DNA from: Bifidobacterium breve
GTDB lineage: Bacteria > Actinomycetota > Acidimicrobiia > IMCC26256 > JAENVU01
Assembly (NCBI GenBank): GCA_945865605.1
Contig: CAMBEL010000012.1
Location: 1 to 47,347 of the forward strand
Reading direction: 5' to 3'
Length of the DNA stretch: 47,347 nt
Within the stretch, counting starts at the first letter, position 1. Each line of letters starts with the position of its first letter. The notes beneath the pieces were generated by a model. That model was not told where the DNA came from. It searched no databases and saw only the letters and a program-made list of their open reading frames with translations. Positions 9,534 to 17,686 of this stretch are shown here, one piece after another. The position numbers and the translations under genes were made by a program.

Positions 9534-10628
9534 ATGTCCGTAGCAGCGATTGTCGCAATTCTTGTAGTCCTTGCGGTGGTTGTAGCGGCCGCGGTCGTAG
9601 TGAGGAAACGTCGCTTACGCGGCGCAGTTGGGAAAGGCGCCGGCGGTCTTCCGCTGCAGACACCGCCCCCGCAGACACCGCCCCCGCAGACACTTCCTCC
9701 TACTTTTGATGCCCCATCACCCGCGCCCGCGGCTGAGCCGCGACTGCGAGACCGGTTGGGCAAGACACGCGCAGCGTTCGCAAGCGTTGTGGCGGGCTTT
9801 GGCAGCCGAGGGGGAGCAGATTCCGAAGATTGGGAAGATCTGGAGGAAGCGTTGATACTCGCCGACGTTGGCGTGGCAACCACTTCGAAGATTCTTGATG
9901 GAGTGAAAGCGAAGGCCACCAACGAACGGGCTGACGCTGAGCGTGTGCTCGAGTTGCTCAAGAACGAGATCCTTTCAATCGTTGCTACCGGCGATCGGGA
10001 CCTCGCGTACGAGCAAGGGGCACTGAACGTTTGGATGTTTGTCGGCGTCAACGGGGTCGGGAAGACAACAACAATCGCGAAACTCGCCGCACGCGAGGTA
10101 AAAAGCGGTCGCAATGTAGTGATGGCGGCGGCCGATACGTTTCGCGCTGCTGCCGCAGAACAGCTCGCGCACTGGGCCGAACTTGTCGGCGCGGATTTAG
10201 TGCGAGGTCAAGACGGCGCGGATCCAGGGTCGGTTGTGTTTGACGCGATGAATGCGGCGGTGCACCGCGGTGCGGATCTCGTGCTTGTCGATACGGCTGG
10301 GCGTCTTCATACCAAGGTCAACTTGATGGAGGAATTGAAGAAGTTGCGCCGAATTGTTGACCGAACGCCGGGAGCGCAGAAGGAGGTGCTACTCGTGTTG
10401 GATGCGAGTACAGGCCAAAACGGCCTTGCTCAAGCGCGCCAGTTCGCCGATGCCGTTGAAGTGACGGGCGTTGTTCTTACGAAGTTGGATGGAACCGCAA
10501 AAGGAGGCATCGTTCTTGCCATTCAGGCAGAACTTGGTTTGCCGGTGAAACTTGTAGGAATTGGTGAAACGGCAGATGACCTGGTGGCGTTTGATCCTGC
10601 CGAGTTTGTCGACGCGTTGTTCGCGTAG
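9534..10628 (+). CDS. ftsY: Signal recognition particle receptor FtsY
   Basis: N-terminal TM anchor, GVNGVGKTTTIAKLA, DTFRAAAAEQL, DTAGRLHTK, TKLDGTAKGG. Confidence 0.96.
   Translation: MSVAAIVAILVVLAVVVAAAVVVRKRRLRGAVGKGAGGLPLQTPPPQTPPPQTLPPTFDAPSPAPAAEPRLRDRLGKTRAAFASVVAGFGSRGGADSEDWEDLEEALILADVGVATTSKILDGVKAKATNERADAERVLELLKNEILSIVATGDRDLAYEQGALNVWMFVGVNGVGKTTTIAKLAAREVKSGRNVVMAAADTFRAAAAEQLAHWAELVGADLVRGQDGADPGSVVFDAMNAAVHRGADLVLVDTAGRLHTKVNLMEELKKLRRIVDRTPGAQKEVLLVLDASTGQNGLAQARQFADAVEVTGVVLTKLDGTAKGGIVLAIQAELGLPVKLVGIGETADDLVAFDPAEFVDALFA
9657..9694 (+). repeat. 15-bp tandem repeat (CAGACACCGCCCCCG), 2 full copies plus partial, inside ftsY
   Basis: cagacaccgcccccg x2 then cagacact; encodes (QTPPP)n linker. 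Confidence 0.9.
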
Positions 10629-10639
10629 CCTCGGTTCAA

Positions 10640-11986
10640 ATGTTCGACTCCCTATCTGACCGTTTAGACGGAATCTTCTCCCGACTGCGTAACCGCGGGA
10701 AGTTGACGGAACGCGATATCGACGAGGTTGCGAGGGAGATTCGACTGGCGCTCCTTGAAGCCGACGTGAATGTCAAGGTTGTAAAAGGATTCATCGCGCG
10801 TGTCAAGGAACGTGCGAACGGCGCGGAGGTCCAGAAGAGTCTTAGTCCGGCGCAACAAGTCATCAAGATTGTCCATGAAGAACTTGTAACGACACTCGGC
10901 GGAGTATCAGGCAAACTCTCGATGAGTCCCAAACCGCCAACCGTTGTGATGTTGTGTGGCCTGCAGGGATCAGGCAAGACAACCGCGTCAGCCAAGTTGG
11001 CGCGGCTCCTAAAGAGCCAAGGCCTGCAAGTGTTACTAGTCGCCGCTGATCTCCAACGCCCCGCCGCCGTCGAACAGTTGCGAATACTCGGCGAACGCCT
11101 TGATGTTCCCGTTTGGTCGGCTCCCGATGAAGGCCCGAAGGATCCAGTCGCGGTGGCCAAGTCGTCCCTCGATGAGGCTGCGAGATTAGGGAAGAACATC
11201 GTCATCGTTGATACGGCAGGACGATTGCAAGTTGACGACGAACTGATGGGCGAACTTGTTCGCGTTCGGGATGCAGTGCGACCGTCGAACACGTTGCTGG
11301 TCGTTGATTCGATGACCGGTCAGGAAGCAGTGAACGTGGCCGTCACATTTGATGAACTGGTCGGCCTCGACGGCATCGTGCTAACGAAGATCGATGGAGA
11401 CGCGCGAGGGGGTGCAGCGCTGTCGGTGAAGGAGGTCGTCGGGAAACCGATTCTGTTTGTTGGAACCGGTGAACAACTCGATGATTTCGAAGCTTTCCAT
11501 CCCGATCGCATGGCGAGTCGCATATTGGGCATGGGCGATGTCCTGACGCTCATCGAAAAGGCAGAAGAAGTATTCGATGAAGGTGTCGCTGCCAAGGCGC
11601 AAGAGCAGATGGCCAAGGGCCAGTTCACGCTCGAGGACTTCCTGGAACAGATGCGCCAGGTCAAGAAGATGGGCCCCATAGGCAACTTATTGAAGATGCT
11701 TCCTGGCCTGCCGGCCGAGATGCGCAAGGCGGAACTGGACGAAGGTGAAATCGGCCGGATCGAAGCCATCATTTGCTCTATGACACCGGCGGAGCGAAGG
11801 GATCCGGCGTTGATAAATGGGCCCCGCCGCGTACGGATCGCAGAGGGCAGCGGAACCGCAACATCTGATGTGAACGCACTGCTCAAGCAATTCAAAATGG
11901 TTCAGCAGATGATGCGGTCGATGGGCGGGGGGAAGCGTCCTAAGTTGCGCGGGATGGATCTTTCGGAAATCACCGGGGGCAAGTAG
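10640..11986 (+). CDS. ffh: Signal recognition particle protein Ffh
   Basis: GLQGSGKTTASAKLA, DTAGRLQVDDELM, TKIDGDARGGAALS, Met-rich M domain (MVQQMMRSMGGG). Confidence 0.97.
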   Translation: MFDSLSDRLDGIFSRLRNRGKLTERDIDEVAREIRLALLEADVNVKVVKGFIARVKERANGAEVQKSLSPAQQVIKIVHEELVTTLGGVSGKLSMSPKPPTVVMLCGLQGSGKTTASAKLARLLKSQGLQVLLVAADLQRPAAVEQLRILGERLDVPVWSAPDEGPKDPVAVAKSSLDEAARLGKNIVIVDTAGRLQVDDELMGELVRVRDAVRPSNTLLVVDSMTGQEAVNVAVTFDELVGLDGIVLTKIDGDARGGAALSVKEVVGKPILFVGTGEQLDDFEAFHPDRMASRILGMGDVLTLIEKAEEVFDEGVAAKAQEQMAKGQFTLEDFLEQMRQVKKMGPIGNLLKMLPGLPAEMRKAELDEGEIGRIEAIICSMTPAERRDPALINGPRRVRIAEGSGTATSDVNALLKQFKMVQQMMRSMGGGKRPKLRGMDLSEITGGK

Positions 11987-12049
11987 CGAGGAATTGCGGC
12001 ATGGCGCCGTGCATCAGGTTGTCCCCGGACAGGCATTTCTGGACCCGCT

Positions 12050-12062
12050 CCGCTACCCTTGG
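12050..12062 (+). promoter_or_regulatory. Candidate -10 region of rpsP promoter (GCTCCGCTACCCT)
   Basis: gctccgctaccct upstream of rpsP shares a 10-bp core with the rpsB upstream region; no clear -35. Confidence 0.3.
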
Positions 12063-12096
12063 TCGTTTCCCCGTTCCACCGAGAGGATGCGTTGTC

Positions 12097-12723
12097 GTGT
12101 CAGTAAAGATCCGCCTGATGCGGGTTGGCAAGAAGAAGCAGCCCAGTTACCGCGTTGTTGTGGCCGATTCACGGTCTCCGCGCGATGGGCGATACCTGGA
12201 GATCCTCGGTCAGTACCAGCCACGACAGGAGCCCTCGGGTTTCACGGTCAACGACGAGAAAGTGCTTGCTTGGCTCCGCAAAGGCGCGCAGCCGAGCGAT
12301 CGGGTTCATCGTCTGCTCGTTGGCGCTGGAATCTGGGAACGCTACGAATCGGACCGTACGGGCGACTCGAAGGCAGTGAAGTCCGCAGCGGCGAGGGCCA
12401 AGGGTGCAGACGCAGCGCGCGTTATTCGCGACGCGGCAGCTGCCGAGAAGGCCAAACAAGAGGCAGAAGATGCCAAGGTAAAACAAGCAGCAGAGGCTGC
12501 CAAGGCCGCGTCTGAAGCTGCTGCGGCAGCCGAAGCAACTGCCGAGGCTCCCGAAGAAGTAGTCGCCGAAGAAGCGCAAGCAACAGATACCGAAGCAGCG
12601 GTAGACGTGACGCCAGACGCAACGCCCGAGCCGCGCGCCGAAGCTTCAAGCGATGCTCCCGAAGCCGATGCCGCGCCAAGCGACGATGCTCCAAGTGATG
12701 CTTCGGACGGCGAAACGACTTGA
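12097..12723 (+). CDS. rpsP: 30S ribosomal protein S16 with long Ala/Glu/Asp-rich C-terminal extension
   Basis: GTG start: VSVKIRLMRVGKKKQPSYRVVVADSRSPRDGRYLEILGQYQP; extension of about 120 aa. Confidence 0.95.
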   Translation: MSVKIRLMRVGKKKQPSYRVVVADSRSPRDGRYLEILGQYQPRQEPSGFTVNDEKVLAWLRKGAQPSDRVHRLLVGAGIWERYESDRTGDSKAVKSAAARAKGADAARVIRDAAAAEKAKQEAEDAKVKQAAEAAKAASEAAAAAEATAEAPEEVVAEEAQATDTEAAVDVTPDATPEPRAEASSDAPEADAAPSDDAPSDASDGETT

Positions 12724-13025
12724 GTTCCGAGGATCTCGACGAAGTAATTGAAGACGAGATTGCCCCAGACGGAAACCGCGTCTTGGGCGGCAGGGCAAAG
12801 GCAGTTGTAGAACACGTCACTCGGGCAATCGCTGATGAGCCAGATGCTGTCGAAGTAGATGTTGTCGAACGCCGTGACGAAGTAATGCTTCTCGTGCATG
12901 CGGCAAAGTCGGACATGGGCCGCCTGATTGGCAAGCGTGGTCGCGTCGTTCAGGCGTTGCGTCAACTGACGCGGGCTGCGGGCGCCGCCGAGGGAATCAA
13001 GGCCTCGGTCGACATCGTCGAGTAA
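12720..13025 (+). CDS. khpA: KH-domain RNA-binding protein (KhpA-like)
   Basis: IGKRGRVVQALRQLTRAA KH GxxG-like motif; TTG start overlapping the rpsP stop; conserved rpsP-KH-rimM order. Confidence 0.88.
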   Translation: MSSEDLDEVIEDEIAPDGNRVLGGRAKAVVEHVTRAIADEPDAVEVDVVERRDEVMLLVHAAKSDMGRLIGKRGRVVQALRQLTRAAGAAEGIKASVDIVE

Positions 13026-13032
13026 GGAATAC

Positions 13033-13527
13033 ATGACCGAAGCGCCACACCTCGAGGTTGGCCGAATAGGTCGGGCGCACGGACTGCGCGGCGAGGTGAA
13101 CGTAACCCTCACGAGCGATCGCGAGGAACGCGTTGCTCGCGGTTCTGTTCTTAGGGCCGGGGACCGTTCGTTGGTCGTTGCAACATCAAGGCGTCATCAG
13201 AAGCGTTGGATCGTGCTTTTTGAAGGGGTTGATGGTCGCACCGCGGCGGAGGCATTGACAGGGACATCGCTCGAGGCGGAACTTCTCCCAGGCGACGACG
13301 GCGAGATGTGGGTACATGAACTGGTTGGGTCGGCTGTCTTTGATCCACAGGACCAGCCGATTGGCACCGTTGTCGCCGTAGAAGCGAATCCCGCTAGCGA
13401 CCTGTTGGTCGTGTCGCGGGCCGAAGGCGCTTCAGAGGTTCTCATTCCGCTGAACTTCGTGGTGGCGTCAGGTGATGGTCGGATCGTCGCCGACGTACCA
13501 GAGGGACTGCTTGAGATAAACGGATGA
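13033..13527 (+). CDS. rimM: Ribosome maturation factor RimM
   Basis: LEVGRIGRAHGLRGEVNV N-terminal motif; PRC-barrel region. Confidence 0.95.
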   Translation: MTEAPHLEVGRIGRAHGLRGEVNVTLTSDREERVARGSVLRAGDRSLVVATSRRHQKRWIVLFEGVDGRTAAEALTGTSLEAELLPGDDGEMWVHELVGSAVFDPQDQPIGTVVAVEANPASDLLVVSRAEGASEVLIPLNFVVASGDGRIVADVPEGLLEING

Positions 13528-13534
13528 TCGCGCG

Positions 13535-14266
13535 ATGACCGCGTTGCGCATCGATGTGTTCACGATCTTTCCTGAATACTTAGAGGGTCCATTGCTTGTG
13601 TCGTTGGTGGGACGAGCGCGAGAGCAGGGACTGCTCGATATACGCGTTCACGACATTCGCGACTACACATCGGACAGGCATCGCACAGTTGACGATGCAC
13701 CATTTGGCGGCGGTGCCGGAATGGTGTTGATGTGCGAACCATTGTTCTCTGCAGTGGACGCGATGTTGCCCCCCCGCCCACTCTTTTTGCTTAGTGCTGG
13801 CGGCAGGCGCTTCGACGCATCTGTTGCACACGAGTTAGCGCAAGGTCAGGGATTTTCTCTTATCTGTGGGAGGTACGAAGGAGTCGACCAGAGGGTCGCG
13901 GATCATGTGTGTGACGGCGAACTGAGCGTCGGTGATTTCGTGATGGCGGGCGGCGAAGCAGCGGCTCTCGTCATCATCGAGGCCGTCGGTAGGCTTGTTC
14001 CTGGAGTCATGGCAAACGAGGCTTCAGGAGTCGAAGAATCCTTCGCCAACGGTTTGGTCGAATATCCGCAGTACACGCGGCCAGCGGATTTCCGTGCTTG
14101 GTCGGTCCCCGAGGTGCTCCGTTCCGGAGATCATGCGCTGATTGACCGTTGGCGCAGCGCCCAAGCCCTGCGGCGGACTATCAACTTGAGGCCGGATCTA
14201 ATAGGTGACCGTGACCTCACCAGCGACGAACAGGAACTCCTTGCAGAGTTCCCCGAGTCGCCATAA
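13535..14266 (+). CDS. trmD: tRNA (guanine-N1)-methyltransferase TrmD
   Basis: RIDVFTIFPEYLEGPL, DDAPFGGGAGMVL, ICGRYEGVDQRV, SVGDFVMAGGEAAALVIIEAVGRLVPGV. Confidence 0.97.
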   Translation: MTALRIDVFTIFPEYLEGPLLVSLVGRAREQGLLDIRVHDIRDYTSDRHRTVDDAPFGGGAGMVLMCEPLFSAVDAMLPPRPLFLLSAGGRRFDASVAHELAQGQGFSLICGRYEGVDQRVADHVCDGELSVGDFVMAGGEAAALVIIEAVGRLVPGVMANEASGVEESFANGLVEYPQYTRPADFRAWSVPEVLRSGDHALIDRWRSAQALRRTINLRPDLIGDRDLTSDEQELLAEFPESP

Positions 14267-14326
14267 ACGGGCTGCTCAGTTAGGATCGCCTCTCGCTCCC
14301 CACTCTGAGCCGAGGTTTCTTACACC

Positions 14327-14674
14327 ATGAACCGCACTGATCTAGTTGACCGCGCTTCGTTGCGTGACGACGTTCCTGATTTTGGACCTGGCGACACGCT
14401 CAAGGTTCATGTCCGCGTCGTTGAAGGCACTCGTGAGCGCGTGCAGGTGTTCCAGGGAGTTGTAATCCGCCGCCAGGGTTCGGGGCTGCGTGAGACCTTT
14501 ACGGTTCGCAAAGTGAGTTTCGGCGTAGGCGTAGAGCGCACCTTCCCGGTTCACTCGCCGATTCTCGCAAAGATCGAAGTCGGCACCCTCGGCGACGTAC
14601 GTAGGGCAAAGCTTTACTACTTGCGCGATCGAGTTGGTAAGGCCGCGAAGATCAAAGAGAAGAGGGTCCGTTAA
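14327..14674 (+). CDS. rplS: 50S ribosomal protein L19
   Basis: [62 protein letters not shown]. Confidence 0.97.
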   Translation: MNRTDLVDRASLRDDVPDFGPGDTLKVHVRVVEGTRERVQVFQGVVIRRQGSGLRETFTVRKVSFGVGVERTFPVHSPILAKIEVGTLGDVRRAKLYYLRDRVGKAAKIKEKRVR

Positions 14675-14733
14675 GGACCAGGCGTTGCGCGTAGACTCAG
14701 CCGTGTGAGCACGCTGACCGCGGGTGCCGTCCT

Positions 14734-15027
14734 GTGAGCGCCGAGGATCTCGAGCGCTACGAGACTGAGATCGAACTCCAGCTCTATAAGGAGTACCGCG
14801 ACGTCCTCCCGATGTTCACCCATGTGGTGGAGACCGAGCGTCGCTTCTATTTGTCCAACGATGTAAAGATGACTCCGCACCCAGAGGGTGGTCGTGTGTA
14901 TTTCGAACTAGAACTTCGCGACGCCTGGGTATGGGACATGTACCGACCGGCGCGGTTTGTTTCGCATGTCCGAGTAGTGACGTTCAAGGATGTAAACGTC
15001 GAGGAACTAGCAGGCAAAGAGCTATAG
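14734..15027 (+). CDS. DUF2469 family protein
   Basis: MSAEDLERYETEIELQLYKEYRDVLPMFTHVVETERRFYLSNDV; hallmark actinobacterial small protein near yraN. Confidence 0.93.
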   Translation: MSAEDLERYETEIELQLYKEYRDVLPMFTHVVETERRFYLSNDVKMTPHPEGGRVYFELELRDAWVWDMYRPARFVSHVRVVTFKDVNVEELAGKEL

Positions 15028-15039
15028 AAGGAGTGCAAC

Positions 15040-15414
15040 ATGAGCGGCCAAGGACGGCCGGATCCGAGACGGACACTCGGGGCGCGAGGAGAAGCGATAG
15101 TCGCGCGTTGGTATGAACAGCACGGTTACAAGGTGGTCGCGCGCAACTGGCGATGCCGAGAAGGTGAATTAGATCTTGTACTTATTGCACGCGGCCTGCT
15201 TGTGTTCTGCGAGGTAAAGACTCGGTCGAGCGTCGCATTTGGCGTTCCCGCAGAAGCGGTCACGCCACGCAAGCAGCAGCGCATCCGCCTACTCGCAAGC
15301 CGTTGGCTTGCCGATAACAATGCACGGGCGCGTTCCTTGCGATTCGATGTGGCCTCGGTGCTGATTGCTGGTGAAGCAGATCCGGTTGTTGAGGTGATCG
15401 AGGCAGCGTTCTAG
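15040..15414 (+). CDS. yraN: YraN / UPF0102 family endonuclease-like protein
   Basis: LGARGEAIVARWYEQHGYKVVARNWRCREGELDLVLIARGLLVFCEVKTRSS. Confidence 0.94.
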   Translation: MSGQGRPDPRRTLGARGEAIVARWYEQHGYKVVARNWRCREGELDLVLIARGLLVFCEVKTRSSVAFGVPAEAVTPRKQQRIRLLASRWLADNNARARSLRFDVASVLIAGEADPVVEVIEAAF

Positions 15415-15421
15415 GTCTTAC

Positions 15422-15628
15422 TTAGCGTTTCGTCCGACGTTCCTCTTGCTGCCAACACCCCGTGTGCCAGTGTCGCCGCAGGTCGGTGGCATCTACGGGG
15501 ACAACCACCTTGTGACCGATGCCGACTCCGATCTCGTGGTCACAACCTGGACAGCGGTACGTTTTCACCGCCTGGTACGGCTGCATGTGGTGGACGGTTA
15601 TCTCTGAGTCTGGAGGAATCGAGCTCAT
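15422..15628 (-). CDS. Small zinc-ribbon-like conserved actinobacterial protein (often annotated ATP/GTP-binding protein)
   Basis: 68 aa ORF MSSIPPDSEITVHHMQPYQAVKTYRCPGCDHEIGVGIGHKVVVPVDATDLRRHWHTGCWQQEERRTKR with CPGC...HWHTGCW; start trimmed from 15811. Confidence 0.75.
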   Translation of the reverse strand: MSSIPPDSEITVHHMQPYQAVKTYRCPGCDHEIGVGIGHKVVVPVDATDLRRHWHTGCWQQEERRTKR

Positions 15629-15680
15629 CGGGAAGTACCGTACCCACCTTGCCGATGTTTTGATCGTTGCGGAGGATCTT

Positions 15681-16469
15681 GTGAATACCCTGGCCGTCGA
15701 GCGCGCCGACGGAGTCGTCACTCTCACCCTTAATAGACCCGATAAGAAAAATGCGATTAATGGCGGTATGTGGCGCGAACTCGTGGCTGTGTTCCGCGAG
15801 ATTGAAGACACTCCGGAAGATCGAGTGCTGGTTATTACCGGTGCTGGTGATGCATTTTGTTCTGGCGCAGATTTGACCGACAGCGATAGCGCTGGCGATG
15901 TCGTCGGCGGTGTCGGCGGCTCGTTGCGCCAAATGCGGATCGTGGGCCGTGCGGCTTTAGCCCTTCACTCTCTCCCGATACCAACGATCGCGGCCGTCAA
16001 TGGAGTATCGGCGGGAGCTGGTTGCAACCTCGCGCTCGGATGTGATCTTGTCGTGGCCTCCGAAAGAGCGAGGTTCTCAGAGATCTTTTCGAAGCGCGGG
16101 TTGTCTTTGGATTTCGGTGGCTCGTGGATTCTGCCGCGCCTGGTTGGGATGCACCGCGCTAAGGAACTGGCGTTTCTCGCGGACATTATCGATGCCTCTG
16201 AAGCTGAGCGCATCGGTCTTGTGAATCGCGTCGTGGCACATGATCAACTCGGAAGTGTTGTGGCTGAACTCGCCAGTCGGCTCGCCGCGCTGCCCCCTAT
16301 CCAGGTTGCCGTCACCAAAAAATTGCTCAACCAGTCGTTTTCTGTATCGATGGCGGAAGCGCTTGAGTTTGAAGACGTTGCGCAGGTAATGAACTTCCAG
16401 TCAGCGGATACACAAGAAGCGATGGTCGCTTTCGTAACAAAACGGGAACCGCGATTTACCGGCAGTTGA
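15681..16469 (+). CDS. Enoyl-CoA hydratase/isomerase family protein
   Basis: GTG 15681 start (VNTLAVERADGVVTLTLNRPDKKNAI); GAGDAFCSGADL; AAVNGVSAGAGCNLALGCDLVVASERARF. Confidence 0.92.
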   Translation: MNTLAVERADGVVTLTLNRPDKKNAINGGMWRELVAVFREIEDTPEDRVLVITGAGDAFCSGADLTDSDSAGDVVGGVGGSLRQMRIVGRAALALHSLPIPTIAAVNGVSAGAGCNLALGCDLVVASERARFSEIFSKRGLSLDFGGSWILPRLVGMHRAKELAFLADIIDASEAERIGLVNRVVAHDQLGSVVAELASRLAALPPIQVAVTKKLLNQSFSVSMAEALEFEDVAQVMNFQSADTQEAMVAFVTKREPRFTGS

Positions 16470-16576
16470 GATTTGGCTGACTCAAGCGCTTGCCATCGAC
16501 CGAACGAGGTCCGCGTTGGAGCGGGCAACCGCTGCAGCTTCGCGATCGGGTTCAGTTATGCGTCGGAGACCTCTTA

Positions 16577-17686
16577 TTACGTAGGCCAGACGAGTCCGTG
16601 GGCTCGCGTGGCACCGTTGCCGCGTACGAGCCCCGCGATCGCCCGAGCTACTTCAGAGGGCCCTAGCCCTGTCCTGGCTGATATTTCATCGAGGGTGGCT
16701 GGTTCACCATGCAATGCGCTATGAACTGCTCGTTCATCGGGCGTGCCACCGGGTGCGCCGTTTTTGTCGAGTGGGACACGACGGCTCGCCGCAGTTAGAC
16801 CTAGCGCTTCGAGCAGGTCATTCGGTTCAACCAGTGGGTGAGCTTCTCCTAGCCTAAGCATGTCATTGCAACCTGCCGCAGAAGGATTGCGGCGCGATCC
16901 AGGCATAGCCAATACGTGTCGTCCGTAGTCGACTGCCGCCTTGGCCGTTATGCGCGCTCCACCGGTCACGGTTGCTTCGATCACGGCCGTCACGTCTCCT
17001 AGCGCGGCGATGATGCGGTTGCGTATTGGGAAGAGTTCACGCCTTGGTTGCATGCCGAAGGGTTGCTCGCTGACGATTAAGCCACCCCGTCGGACACGGT
17101 CGTAGAGAGTGTTGTGCCGACGCGGATAGACGATGTCTAGGCCTGTTGCGATTACGCCAATGACGGGACCACCCGCGTCGAGAGCGCCGTGATGGGCTGC
17201 GGCGTCTATACCGATCGCCAGTCCACTTACGACCACGACGCCAGCCCGTGCTAGTGCTGCGCCGATCTCGTACGCGTCCTTTAACCCGTGAGGCGACGCC
17301 GACCGCGTGCCAACTACAGCAACACGTGGACGCTCGAATGCGTCGGGGCGGTCACCCTCGTACATGAGGACTCCAGGGGGATCGGGGATACCTTCGTCGA
17401 TTGGGTAGTCGTCTTGACCACTCCAAACCGCTCGTGTGCCGCGTGAACGCGCCAGCGACTCCGGCCGTTCGATTGCGATCGCTTGCGTCCAAGCGCGAGC
17501 GGCTGAAATGCTTTTGTGCTCAAGCCGGCCGGTGAGAGCATCTGCGGCTGCGCCATCGATTATGGCGGCGCAAGCAAGGGATGGCCCGCCCCAATGTGCG
17601 AGTAGAGCGCGCAACCGCACTGGTGTCATTTGTGGCAGGCACGCCAACTTGATGGCTGCCATCTCGTTCGAATCGGGGTCGATCAT
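16577..17686 (-). CDS. dprA: DNA processing protein DprA
   Basis: VAVVGTRSASPHGLKDAYEIGAALARAGVVVVSGLAIGIDAAAH, GGLIVSEQPFG; start set to MIDPDSNEMAAIKLACLPQ with ATGA overlap with the comM stop. Confidence 0.93.
   Translation of the reverse strand: MIDPDSNEMAAIKLACLPQMTPVRLRALLAHWGGPSLACAAIIDGAAADALTGRLEHKSISAARAWTQAIAIERPESLARSRGTRAVWSGQDDYPIDEGIPDPPGVLMYEGDRPDAFERPRVAVVGTRSASPHGLKDAYEIGAALARAGVVVVSGLAIGIDAAAHHGALDAGGPVIGVIATGLDIVYPRRHNTLYDRVRRGGLIVSEQPFGMQPRRELFPIRNRIIAALGDVTAVIEATVTGGARITAKAAVDYGRHVLAMPGSRRNPSAAGCNDMLRLGEAHPLVEPNDLLEALGLTAASRRVPLDKNGAPGGTPDERAVHSALHGEPATLDEISARTGLGPSEVARAIAGLVRGNGATRAHGLVWPT

Noticed and set aside
11994-12515. 173-aa ORF overlapping rpsP in another frame
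   Set aside because: Out of frame with clear S16; biased composition
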